From: Acidobacteriota bacterium
GTDB taxonomy: Bacteria; Acidobacteriota; Terriglobia; Terriglobales; Acidobacteriaceae
Length of the DNA: 64,000 nucleotides
Reading direction: 5' to 3'
Assembly: GCA_013289875.1 (NCBI GenBank)
Contig: JABCZC010000004.1
Location: forward strand, 48,539-112,538
Shown here piece by piece: positions 43,968-52,056 of the stretch. The notes beneath the pieces are model-generated. The model saw only the letters and a program-made list of their open reading frames with translations. It made no database searches and had not been told where the DNA came from. How positions within the stretch are numbered: position 1 is the first letter of the stretch; every line of letters starts with the position of its first letter. The position numbers and the translations under genes were made by a program.

Positions 43968-45688
43968 TTACTGCGCCGCTCGATAGACAGTTTTGCCTGC
44001 CACCATCGTCCACAGGATTTTCGAATCTCGCATTTCCTCGGGTGAATCGGTGAGCACGTCGCGATTGATCAGGATGAGATCGGCGCGCTTGCCTGGAGAA
44101 ATCGTCCCCATCGAATCGAGCATATTCATCGCTATCGCGGAATTCCGGGTGTAGGCATAGAACATGGCCAGTCTCGGCATATCCTGGGGTGCATCGAGGA
44201 TCCCCTCCGAGCTTTGCGCGTCTCAGCCTGATAGATCGCGCGAAACACGTTAGCGCTTGAAACCGGCCAGTCGCTGGCCCCGGAGATGATCCCTCCGTTA
44301 TCCAGAACCGACCTCGCCGGATATTGCCATTTGTAAATCTCCGGGGCGAGATATGGCTTTACCAATTCAATCGTGTCCGGACTTGCCTCCGCCCACAACA
44401 GTTGCAGCGCGCTGATTACTCCGAGTTCGCTGAAGCGCGGAAAATCCGGCGGATCGATGAACTGTTCGTGGGTGATCGTATCCGGCAGGCCGGAATTCCC
44501 ATTCGCCTTGCGCGCAGCGGCGATCCCGTCGAGAGCCGCTTTCACCGCGCCATCGCCTATGGCATGAACATGAATGATCAATCCCGCCTTGTCGGCAGCA
44601 ATGCACAACTCGGCGAACTTTTGTGGATCGAAGAGGAGTTCGCCATTGTGCCCGGTGTTCCTGTAAGGCTGCGTCAGGTTCGCCGTCTGCGACGGAAATT
44701 CAACCACGCCATCGGCAAATATCTTGATGCCGGTTACGTGAAGGTTGGGAACATCCTTGTAAGTCTCACGGATCTTTTGCACTTCTGCGAGTTCTGCCGT
44801 CGGCTCTTTCGACAGCACCCGTGGAAAGGCTGCAATCTGAGAAGTCAGTTCTCCGTGGTCGGCCAGCAGCTTATAAGTTCGCAACACATAGGGATCGGCC
44901 AGTGGATCGAGCCACGCCGTGATCCCCAGGCTGTAGTTATACTGCAGAGCCGCACGTCCTGCCGCCAGGAGCTTGTCGTCGCCCGGCTTGGGAAGAAGAA
45001 CGGTCACCTTTTCGACTCCGAAGTCCACCAGGAAACCGTTAGGTTGAAAGTCCTTGCCCACCCCGTAATAGTGACGCGCGTCAGCCGACAGGCCCTTCAA
45101 GAATGCGGGAGTAATCCCTGCGCGCTTGAGCAGCGCGACATTTGCCCAGCCGGTATGCCCGTCCATGCCGCGAAGAAAGACTGGTTGATCCTGGTAGGGG
45201 CCAGTACTGAATCGCGTATTCAGATCGTCGGTATGCGACCAGAACTCGAGCGGCATTCCATCTACCTCGAGTATGTCGCCCATCATCCCTTTCCCGGAGC
45301 TCTTGGCTTCGGCAACGAAAGGTGGCAGCTGATCGATCGATTGGACCTTATCGCTGACGTCGGCGGAGATCAGCCCCAGACCTCCATCCACCGAATGGCT
45401 GTGCGAATCGATAAATCCCGGAAAGAGCGTCCTACCCTGCAAGTCCACCCGTTCCGCCGCCGCTGAGGCCGATTTCAGTACTTCCGGAAGAGTCCCGACC
45501 GCGATAATCTTGTCGCCGCGAACCACCACCGCGCTGGCATACGGAGCCATCGGATCGGCGGTGAAGACCTTTGCATTGAAAAAGACCCGCTCGCCGGTCG
45601 TCTCCTGGGCAGGAGCCAGTCGTGCCGAATGGCAGAGGGACAAGGCGGCTAGAACGAAACAGCAGCGAACAACTGTTCGGATGGGCAT
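43968..45688 (-). pseudogene. YtcJ-like amidohydrolase, frameshifted near 44214
   Basis: Exported amidohydrolase of about 573 residues if the frame is repaired. The main frame (45688 down to about 44215) gives a signal peptide, the HxH metal motif in FPGFIDSHSHS, HVHAIGDGAVK, and SGASDWPVSSANVFRAIYQAETRK. It then runs into unrelated sequence and stops at 44132. The missing C-terminus is found in another frame: SSEGILDAPQDMPRLAMFYAYTRNSA and GTISPGKRADLILINRD, ending at 43968. One extra A in the run at 44213-44215 restores the frame, so this is a one-base deletion or a homopolymer sequencing error. Family members hydrolyse amide or formamide substrates; the one here is unknown. Confidence 0.82.
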
Positions 45689-45935
45689 TATCGAGATTCA
45701 CCCCCAGGCGCAAAACTTTTTAAACGAAACACACTTATCGTGAGAGCTCACATATCCAGATGCCTGCCATGCTCTCATGGGTTTGAGAGCGGGGGCAAAG
45801 TCGAAGATCCTGCCCGTGGTGCGCAAGACCTTCATCAGGGCATCTGAATACCGCGCTCATAAATTTAGCCCGCCCGGCCGTCCGGCGAAACCCAGGGAGG
45901 ACTGGTCTCTGCCCGGGGCGGCGCAGAATTTCTTC

Positions 45936-45967
45936 TTGACAAACCATAACCATTTGGTTATGGTTTG
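45936..45967 (+). promoter_or_regulatory. arsR promoter under a perfect 12-4-12 palindrome
   Basis: TTGACA (45936-45941) and TATGGT (45959-45964) are 17 bases apart. A perfect inverted repeat, CAAACCATAACC (45940-45951), loop ATTT, GGTTATGGTTTG (45956-45967), covers the spacer and -10. The arsR ATG at 45971 is 6 bases past the -10, implying a leaderless mRNA. Binding by the encoded ArsR protein is inference. Confidence 0.8.
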
Positions 45968-45970
45968 TGC

Positions 45971-46294
45971 ATGCGAAGTACCGCAGACAATCTCTTCAAG
46001 GCCCTCTCCGATCCCACTCGCCGAGCCATCTTCGAGCGGCTCACACGTAACGGCGAGCAGACCGTTCATGCTTTGACCGAGCGCTCGGGTGTCTCTCAGC
46101 CTATGGTTTCGAAGCACCTGTCAGCTCTGAAGCGTGCCAGACTGGTTCGCAACCGTCGCCACGGGCGCGAGACCCACTACCAGGCCCGCCCGGAGGCTCT
46201 CGCCCCGCTCGTCGATTGGATCGGCAACTATGGCGCCTTCTGGCAAGACAGATTGGATCGGCTCGCAGAGGTTCTGGAAAGGATGGACAAATGA
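45971..46294 (+). CDS. ArsR-family transcriptional regulator
   Basis: Winged-helix regulator of 107 aa. It opens with MRSTADNLFKALSDPTRRAIFERL, the ArsR N-terminal helix, then VHALTERSGVSQPMVSKHLSALKRARLVRNRRHGRETHY (recognition helix and wing). It has no Cys, so metal sensing is unlikely; this subtype commonly precedes an AHSA1/SRPBCC gene, as here. GTG at 45965 is a possible earlier start, but ATG 45971 suits a leaderless transcript. The stop overlaps the next start by four bases. Confidence 0.92.
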   Translation: MRSTADNLFKALSDPTRRAIFERLTRNGEQTVHALTERSGVSQPMVSKHLSALKRARLVRNRRHGRETHYQARPEALAPLVDWIGNYGAFWQDRLDRLAEVLERMDK

Positions 46295-46716
46295 CGCAGC
46301 CCGACACTTCTACACGTTCGTTGATCATCGAAAAAGAATTTCCTCATCCACCGGAGAAAGTGTGGCGGGCCCTTACCGAGAGCTCTTTGATGGAGCAGTG
46401 GCTCATGAAGAATGACTTTCAGCCAGTTACGGGTCATTCGTTCACTCTGCGCAGGGAACCGATGCCGAACTGGAACGGCGTCATTGACTGCCAGGTACTC
46501 GCCGTGGAACCCTGCAGGACTCTTTCTTACACCTGGGGCACTTTGGGCGTCGAGACCGTCGTCACGTTTACGCTGACACCAACCGATGCGGGTACTCACG
46601 TGCGCATGGAGCAGTCCGGCTTCCGTCCCGATCAAGAGACCAACTATAAGGGCGCGAAGTACGGCTGGCAGAAGATCATCGATGGCCTGGAACGAGTTGT
46701 CGCCGGGCTCGAATAA
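46291..46716 (+). CDS. SRPBCC / AHSA1-like domain protein
   Basis: Protein of 141 aa with the START-like helix-grip fold. It shows LIIEKEFPHPPEKVWRALTESSLMEQWLM at the N-terminus, GVIDCQVLAVEPCRTLSYTWG, and GTHVRMEQSGF with a long C-terminal helix (GAKYGWQKIIDGLERVVAGL). This domain binds hydrophobic ligands or acts as an Hsp90 co-chaperone in eukaryotes; in bacteria these ArsR-linked members are uncharacterised. It overlaps arsR by four bases and is regulated with it. Confidence 0.9.
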   Translation: MTQPDTSTRSLIIEKEFPHPPEKVWRALTESSLMEQWLMKNDFQPVTGHSFTLRREPMPNWNGVIDCQVLAVEPCRTLSYTWGTLGVETVVTFTLTPTDAGTHVRMEQSGFRPDQETNYKGAKYGWQKIIDGLERVVAGLE

Positions 46717-46742
46717 CATCAGCGTCGAAAGGAGACTTGACC

Positions 46743-46973
46743 ATGAGAGCAAATGTCACCCCACGCACGATATTTCGCTGGATCCACATCATCCTCAGCA
46801 TTCCAATCTACGGATATATCTACAGTCCGTTTGAAAAGCTTCCGCAGTACGCTTTCCCTGCCCGGTACATCTTCTTTCCTCTCATGGTCCTTACCGGACT
46901 GTTGATGTGGAAAGGCCATCTCCTCTGGCGGCTTTTTTCGAAGAGACCGGCCCTGAGGTCAGAAAGAGCATGA
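46743..46973 (+). CDS. Small two-TM membrane protein
   Basis: Protein of 76 aa with two predicted membrane helices (about IFRWIHIILSIPIYGYIYS and YIFFPLMVLTGLLMWKGHLLWRLF) and a basic end. AAAGGAGA lies 6 bases before the ATG. It is the third gene of the arsR operon. I do not recognise a family beyond small membrane proteins often found next to ArsR-SRPBCC pairs. Confidence 0.72.
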   Translation: MRANVTPRTIFRWIHIILSIPIYGYIYSPFEKLPQYAFPARYIFFPLMVLTGLLMWKGHLLWRLFSKRPALRSERA

Positions 46974-47065
46974 AGCCCGCCGGGCTGGCGACCGGATCAA
47001 CAGGAACGCAAAGCAGGATGGAGTGACGCAGCAGCGACCGCGAATGTGACAAGGGAGAAAACGAA

Positions 47066-47458
47066 ATGAAAATCAAAGTGACCACCGTACACGTCGACGA
47101 CCAGGAGAAGGCCCTGCGCTTCTATACCGAAGTGCTCGGCTTCGTAAAGAAGACTGACTTCAGCCAGGGGCCGTATCGCTGGCTGACCGTGGCCTCGCCC
47201 GAGGAGCCAGACGGCACCGAGCTGCAGCTTGCGCTCAACAACAACCCGGCGGCCAAAGCCTACCAGCAGGCCCTGTTCCAGCAAAGTCAACCCGCATCCA
47301 TGTTCTTCACCGACAACCTGCAGGCCGACTATGAGCGTATGAAGGCGCTCGGAGCCGAGTTCACCATGCCGCCAACGGACGTGACCGCCTCCAAGATCGC
47401 CATGGTGAACGACACCTGCGGCAATCTCATTCAGGTCACGGAACTGAAGCGTTGGTAA
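47066..47458 (+). CDS. VOC-family protein (glyoxalase-like)
   Basis: Single-domain VOC protein of 130 aa. It has MKIKVTTVHVDDQEKALRFYTEVLGF at the start, DGTELQLALN in the middle and MVNDTCGNLIQVTEL at the end. These are the beta-alpha-beta-beta-beta modules of glyoxalase/dioxygenase-type proteins. GGGAGAAAAC precedes the ATG. It is the last gene of the arsR-SRPBCC-membrane operon, a set often seen together and suspected to act on small toxic metabolites. The substrate is unknown. Confidence 0.88.
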   Translation: MKIKVTTVHVDDQEKALRFYTEVLGFVKKTDFSQGPYRWLTVASPEEPDGTELQLALNNNPAAKAYQQALFQQSQPASMFFTDNLQADYERMKALGAEFTMPPTDVTASKIAMVNDTCGNLIQVTELKRW

Positions 47459-47505
47459 AGCAGACGTTCCGGAGGATTGCCCACCCCGGTGGGCGCGGAG
47501 TCTCT

Positions 47506-47712
47506 ATGGCAGAGGAAGATGCGTCCCGCCCGCTCATTGAATTCCGCGTGGTACTTCACCGCGCAGGACGACGCGACCGGGGCCAGGCTCTCTCGGCCAT
47601 CGTGGCGCAAGGTCGCGAGCTGAGGCGCACCTCGCGCTACAACGAGACATTGCTGGCTGGATTGGCGTTGATCATCAACGAGTGCGGAGCGCGAAGAGCG
47701 GATCCGTGGTGA
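47506..47712 (+). CDS. Possible small ORF, unknown
   Basis: A 68-residue frame starting MAEEDASRPLIEFRVVL, with CGGAG five bases before the ATG. It overlaps the end of the convergent metalloprotein gene by 38 bases. Composition is gene-like (Arg and Ala rich, no rare stretches), but I see no family. It may be a chance frame. Confidence 0.33.
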   Translation: MAEEDASRPLIEFRVVLHRAGRRDRGQALSAIVAQGRELRRTSRYNETLLAGLALIINECGARRADPW

Positions 47713-48655
47713 GCATGTGCCGGAAGTATTCAGTCTTCCACTGGGGGTTCAGGCGATCCAGCAGTATACCTTCCACTCCTCCGAAGGAATAAACGGCTAC
47801 GCGGCCAGCCTTGGCGAGATCGACTGTGCGTAACTCCTCCAGCGTGGAGGCACGCAGCTTCGAGGCATCGCCGGAAAACGGCTCATAATCTGGCAGCTGC
47901 TCGTACGCTTCGGTCGGATGGTAATGAGTCGCTGCCTCGGCTGCCGCGATCTGAGTGTAGCGCGCAATGCCCTCCTGCCACAGCTGGAAGCTGAGATACT
48001 TGCGATCATCCGGAGAGAGCTGCGCAAAGAACGCGCGGCGCATCGCGAGATAGCGCTTCGCCGCCGAGTCAAACTTCTCTCCATCGGGCGCGCCGATCGT
48101 CAGCAGCAATTGATCGCGCAGCGCGGCAAACCCCTTCCCGATGGAAGCGTTCGTGTATGGAAACGGGTAGTTCAGTATCCACATGCCGGTCTGATCGCCG
48201 TGACTGAGCCCAAGCGCCGCAACAGCTTGGAAATAACCCGGCTGCGCATACTGGAGCTGATGAAAATGCTCATGCATCAGCACGATCTCCCAGGGTGTGG
48301 ACGACTTGCTCGCAGTGAGAGAAGGTTCACCTATCGCAATCACTGACGGAGGCCCAAAGGCCGGAAAGGTTGCCTGCAAGTAGGTCGGAAACCGGCGTGG
48401 CCGGACCAGGAAACCGTCATTGGCCGGCTTGAAGTCGTCCGGCGGCGGCACTGGGAAATGTATCAAAAACTCAGCCGTCGGTGTAATCAGCAGTAGCGGG
48501 TCGGCGACACTGCTCCACCCCGGCCAGATGCCGTCTTCGATCTGCGGCGCGAGGCGATAGAACTCCTTGACGCGCACAGCATCGTCAGCCGAAATGGTCT
48601 GCGCGTAAGCCGCGAAGCCGAAGCTGAGCAGGAAAACCATCGGGAGGATTCGCAT
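47675..48655 (-). CDS. Putative secreted zinc metalloprotein (HEHFH motif)
   Basis: Exported protein of 326 aa. A signal peptide (MRILPMVFLLSFGFAAYA) is followed by a mixed alpha/beta region and then the sequence EIVLMHEHFHQLQY. There His128-Glu129-x2-His132 forms an HExxH zinc motif, with a Glu candidate third ligand at 228 (LWQEGIARY), in gluzincin style. I do not recognise the family beyond this. ATG at 48655 gives the signal peptide; upstream in-frame starts (48727) lack it. It is convergent with the small possible ORF and the arsR operon. Confidence 0.72.
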   Translation of the reverse strand: MRILPMVFLLSFGFAAYAQTISADDAVRVKEFYRLAPQIEDGIWPGWSSVADPLLLITPTAEFLIHFPVPPPDDFKPANDGFLVRPRRFPTYLQATFPAFGPPSVIAIGEPSLTASKSSTPWEIVLMHEHFHQLQYAQPGYFQAVAALGLSHGDQTGMWILNYPFPYTNASIGKGFAALRDQLLLTIGAPDGEKFDSAAKRYLAMRRAFFAQLSPDDRKYLSFQLWQEGIARYTQIAAAEAATHYHPTEAYEQLPDYEPFSGDASKLRASTLEELRTVDLAKAGRVAVYSFGGVEGILLDRLNPQWKTEYFRHMLTTDPLFALRTR

Positions 48656-48798
48656 GGGCGGAGAATAGCAGATGTCATTTGCGCCTTCACATCTGTCACG
48701 CAATTGCCCCACTGCTTCAAACATCATGCCCATGGGTGAGAATCGTCTGCTGAAGTGAAGGTGTGATATGCATCGAGATGCCAAAGCAAGGAGAAACC

Positions 48799-49368
48799 AT
48801 GTCACGCGGCGAAGCAAATGCAAAAGAACGAAATGTAACCCTGCACGTAGTCTCAAGCCTGGATGGCTTCATTGCCAGGAAGGACAACAGCGTTTCCTGG
48901 ATGGATAGCACCGGCGTCTACGAAGCCGGGATTTCCATTTCGGAGGACGAAGTTGCGGCCTTCGTCAAAGCCATCGACTGTTACGTCCTCGGCTCCCGCA
49001 CCTATGAACACGCGCTTGAACTGGGCTGGCCCTATGGCGACACTCCAACGGTCGTGGTGACAAATAGAGAACTGCCGTCCGCGAGGAACAGCGTCGAGTT
49101 TTATTCGGGCGATCTCAAGTCATTAGTTGACGAAAAACTTGCGCCTCGATATCGAAACATCTGGCTCGTGGGCGGAGCCATGCTGTGCCGGCGTTTTCTC
49201 TCACTCGGCCTGGTGGACGAAATCAAATTGACGGTAGCGCCTGTCATATTAGGTGAGGGTCTGCGCCTCTTCGGCGATTCCGGTACCGAGCAGAAGTGGC
49301 ATCTGAAGAACGTCGTCGCTTACAAGAACGGCTTTGTTGAGCTATCGTACGCCGCCACTATCACGTGA
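48799..49368 (+). CDS. Dihydrofolate reductase-like (RibD C-terminal) protein
   Basis: Protein of 189 aa of the DHFR-like/RibD reductase superfamily. Typical blocks are HVVSSLDGFIARKDNSVSWMD, CYVLGSRTYEHALEL, PTVVVTNRELPS, WLVGGAMLCRRFLSLGLVDEIKLTVAPVILGEGLRLF. The GGG-type NADPH site and the APVILGEG turn mark the family. AAGGAGA precedes the ATG at 48799, preferred over in-frame starts at 48763 and 48778. Most such stand-alone proteins are uncharacterised oxidoreductases. Confidence 0.9.
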   Translation: MSRGEANAKERNVTLHVVSSLDGFIARKDNSVSWMDSTGVYEAGISISEDEVAAFVKAIDCYVLGSRTYEHALELGWPYGDTPTVVVTNRELPSARNSVEFYSGDLKSLVDEKLAPRYRNIWLVGGAMLCRRFLSLGLVDEIKLTVAPVILGEGLRLFGDSGTEQKWHLKNVVAYKNGFVELSYAATIT

Positions 49369-49456
49369 ACTTTGCGAAGAGATCTATCACAGCGGTTGGG
49401 CATTATTGGTGACGGCACCCGGCTGAACTGCCCCAGTCAAGCCAAACCGGGCCTGA

Positions 49457-50250
49457 ATGGGGCACCCAGCAGCCGGGCAGTATTACTTAGACACAACGCC
49501 CAACAACGACTCGGCAGGAAGTGAAAAATGACGATTGACCCGCGCGCCATCCAACAATGGGATGCCATGATGACTGAGCTTGATAAACTCATCCATCAAC
49601 ACGAGCCCGTCATTGAACAAGAAGGGAGTTTCTTACACATCATCGAAGCTATTTCGGCCGAAGCCGTGGACAATTACCATTCATTGCGGCAGGCATACTT
49701 CAACGATGCTCAGACGCCAATTGCTTGGGCCTGTCGGAACCTGCTTGAGCTTGCTGTGTTCGCAGAGTTTGTTATTGAGTCTAATTCGAATGCCAAGACC
49801 TTTGCAGAGGACAGACTGATTGACGGTCACCAGATTGCTGTTCTGGTTCAGAGGTTAGAAGAGTGGGGAGGCGTCTCTAGTCACGCGCAAGCCACAGTGG
49901 ATTTGTATGTGAAACAAATAAAGAGTGAGAACATTGCTCGAACGGATTTCACCCCTGTCCATCAAATGGCAAAAGGCGGACTCAAGAAGGAGTTCAGCAC
50001 TGTAAATAAGCTCTGCTCGAAGTTGGTTCACCCCACTGCATGGTCATTGTTGACGAACGATAAAAAGGCAGAGAGGTTCCCACAAGCCAGCGAGATTCTC
50101 TTCGTATTCGGAGCGAAATACTTCATGACTCTCTGTGCTGCATTCATGCCTCATATACGCCAGTACGGCTTGAGACCGAAGCCATTATAAGTCCAAACAC
50201 AAAAAATCCCCGGGCTGGTGCCCACCTTTGACCACCCCCGGGTGCCCCAT
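49457..50250. repeat. 11-bp inverted repeats flanking the gene at 49528
   Basis: ATGGGGCACCC (49457-49467) and GGGTGCCCCAT (50240-50250) are exact reverse complements on either side of a lower-GC gene. No transposase is present. They may be end remnants or members of an intergenic repeat. Confidence 0.5.
49528..50190 (+). CDS. Unrecognised helical protein, possibly DUF5677-like
   Basis: Mostly alpha-helical protein of 220 aa. A central RNLLELAVFAEFV helix and a later CSKLVHPTAWSLL segment resemble the R-x-L-x-E and H-rich helices of DUF5677 proteins, but the match is weak. It has no signal peptide or membrane helix. Its GC content is clearly below that of the neighbours, and 11-bp inverted repeats flank it, which suggests recent acquisition. 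GGAAGTG precedes the ATG. A function cannot be given. Confidence 0.7.
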   Translation: MTIDPRAIQQWDAMMTELDKLIHQHEPVIEQEGSFLHIIEAISAEAVDNYHSLRQAYFNDAQTPIAWACRNLLELAVFAEFVIESNSNAKTFAEDRLIDGHQIAVLVQRLEEWGGVSSHAQATVDLYVKQIKSENIARTDFTPVHQMAKGGLKKEFSTVNKLCSKLVHPTAWSLLTNDKKAERFPQASEILFVFGAKYFMTLCAAFMPHIRQYGLRPKPL

Positions 50251-50457
50251 ACAACGTGGCTTTCGTTGTGTGGGTAGACCGGATGTTTCTCCGCCGCGTC
50301 ATTCGGACATCGATTCGGCCCAACTCATAATAAACTCCACTCAAAGCCAAAAAACTGAGCTTGAGTAGGCCTCCCGTCCACTCGCCGAGCTTGCAGGCTA
50401 TGCTGCGCATCTAAATCAGGTGCGACAATTGGAGCCGCACATAAAGGATCGACGCCA

Positions 50458-50850
50458 ATGGAATCAGCCTCTGCATACATCGACGAGAAGATCAAGCAAC
50501 TCGGGGACTGGCGCGGGAAGACCCTCGCTCATCTCCGTAAGCTCATCCACGATGCCGACCCCGATATCCAGGAGGAGTGGAAATGGATGGGCACTCCCGT
50601 CTTCTCCCATGACGGCATCGTCTGCACCGGGGAAACGTACAAGCAGGTCGTGAAGCTCACCTTTGCTCGCGGAGCCTCCATCGACGACCCGAAGAAGCTC
50701 TTCAATTCCAGCCTGGAAGGGAATGTCCGGCGTGCGATCGACCTCCGCGAAGGGGAGAAGATCGACGAACCCGCCTTCAAACAGCTCGTCCGCGCCGCGG
50801 TAGCGGCCAACTCCGCAGCGCTCGCGCAACGGGCGGCCAAAAAGAAGTAA
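50458..50850 (+). CDS. DUF1801-domain protein
   Basis: Protein of 130 aa with the DUF1801 fold: SAYIDEKIKQLGDWRGKTLAHLRKLIHDADPDIQEEWKWMGTPVFSHDG and CTGETYKQVVKLTFARGA, followed by a helical C-terminus rich in Ala and Lys. The family is small, cytosolic and of unproven function, related to frataxin-like folds. AAAGGA lies before the ATG. It is followed 26 bases later by a methyltransferase gene, probably co-transcribed. Confidence 0.87.
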   Translation: MESASAYIDEKIKQLGDWRGKTLAHLRKLIHDADPDIQEEWKWMGTPVFSHDGIVCTGETYKQVVKLTFARGASIDDPKKLFNSSLEGNVRRAIDLREGEKIDEPAFKQLVRAAVAANSAALAQRAAKKK

Positions 50851-50876
50851 GCCCGGCAGTTGCAGGAGGAACGAAG

Positions 50877-51605
50877 ATGTCGGAGCGACCAGGAACGCTC
50901 GCTGACGATTCGGAAAACGACCCGTTTGGTGGTCGGCGTCTAACCAGTCACGAACGGATGTCGGGCAAGCCCTGGGATGCGTCGTACAGCGACGGCCCTG
51001 CGCCCTGGGATATTGGCCGGCCGCAGCCGGCAATCGTGCGTCTGGCCTCCACAGGAGCATTCGCTGGCGCGGTCCTCGATGCGGGCTGCGGGACCGGCGA
51101 GAACGCTCTTCTCGTCGCCTCGCTGGGATTGCCGGGTCTGGGCCCAGTTCTCGGAGTTGACGTGGCTGAGACCGCACTGGAGATCGCCCGGGAGAAGGCC
51201 ACTCGAAAGAAGGTCAACAACCGTGAGATTAAGGTCGAGTTCGCCGCAGCTGACGCCTTCCAGCTGGAGCGTTTGGGGCGCAGATTTCAGACCGTGCTCG
51301 ACTGCGGACTCTTCCACTCCTTCGACAGCGAGGAGCAACCACGATATGTGGCGAGTCTGGCGTCGGTAACCGAACACGACGGAACCGTGTATGTGTTGTG
51401 CTTCAGTGACCAGGGTCCCAATACTGGCCCGCACCCCGTCAGTCAGGAAACGTTGAGAGCGGCGTTTAACCCCGGCAATGGATGGAACGTCGTCGCCATC
51501 GAACCGGACCGGGTTCATACGAGATTCCACGGCGACAACGGCGCACCCGCCTGGTTCGCGACGATTAAACGGATCCAGACCGCAGGAATGGGCGGCCCGA
51601 AATAA
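50877..51605 (+). CDS. Class I SAM-dependent methyltransferase
   Basis: Cytosolic methyltransferase of 242 aa. The SAM-binding motif I is VLDAGCGTGENALLVASLG (about 66-84), with motif II VLGVDVAETALEIAREKA and the later strand FQTVLDCGLFHSF. The segment SGKPWDASYSDGPAPWDIGRPQPAIV is the signature of the thiopurine-methyltransferase-like group. GGAGGAACGAAG precedes the ATG. The substrate is unknown. A terminator follows downstream. Confidence 0.9.
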   Translation: MSERPGTLADDSENDPFGGRRLTSHERMSGKPWDASYSDGPAPWDIGRPQPAIVRLASTGAFAGAVLDAGCGTGENALLVASLGLPGLGPVLGVDVAETALEIAREKATRKKVNNREIKVEFAAADAFQLERLGRRFQTVLDCGLFHSFDSEEQPRYVASLASVTEHDGTVYVLCFSDQGPNTGPHPVSQETLRAAFNPGNGWNVVAIEPDRVHTRFHGDNGAPAWFATIKRIQTAGMGGPK

Positions 51606-52056
51606 TCCACCGAAATAATCCACATAGATGCGTGCAGTCCGCCGGAGCTAATGATTGGCTCCCGGTCGGCGGCTAATTCTCAACTGCCGATATTTGGCCG
51701 AGAATTTCCCCCGACCCGCTACAATAGAAATAGAGACAAGAAGGCTCGGCTGCTATTCCGCAGCCGGGCCTTTCGTTTTCAGCGAAGGGGCTCCGCACAA
51801 TTCATTTAGAATCAAATGGTTCCGGCTGCATCCAATAAAATCAGACGGTTACAGGTGGGCTTGAATTGCTGCCCCTGAATCAGTGCAATATCATCGAACA
51901 ACTCTTTTAGAATCAGGTAAGAGGCAATAACTCCTTTACTGAGTAGTAGTAGCATCGAGGTATCTCTTAAACCCATCCATATCAAACGATTACAGAATCG
52001 GTAATGAAAACAGGGGGTGGGGGGTGCGCAGTATATGAGCCTGTCGGAAAGATGCT
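51606..52056 (+). other. Intergenic region with a terminator, no gene
   Basis: These 451 bases contain one intrinsic terminator at 51741-51780. The rest, especially 51790-52010, is AT-richer than the flanks and has no coding frame I would support. Confidence 0.5.
51741..51780 (+). terminator. Rho-independent terminator
   Basis: AAGGCTCGGCTGC (51741-51753) folds with GCAGCCGGGCCTT (51760-51772) around TATTCC, followed by TTTCGTTTTC. This is a strong stem with one mismatch and a T-rich end. Confidence 0.85.

Noticed and set aside
44324..45466. Plus-strand frame opposite the amidohydrolase
   Set aside because: No ribosome site and no protein motif; antisense of a conserved enzyme.
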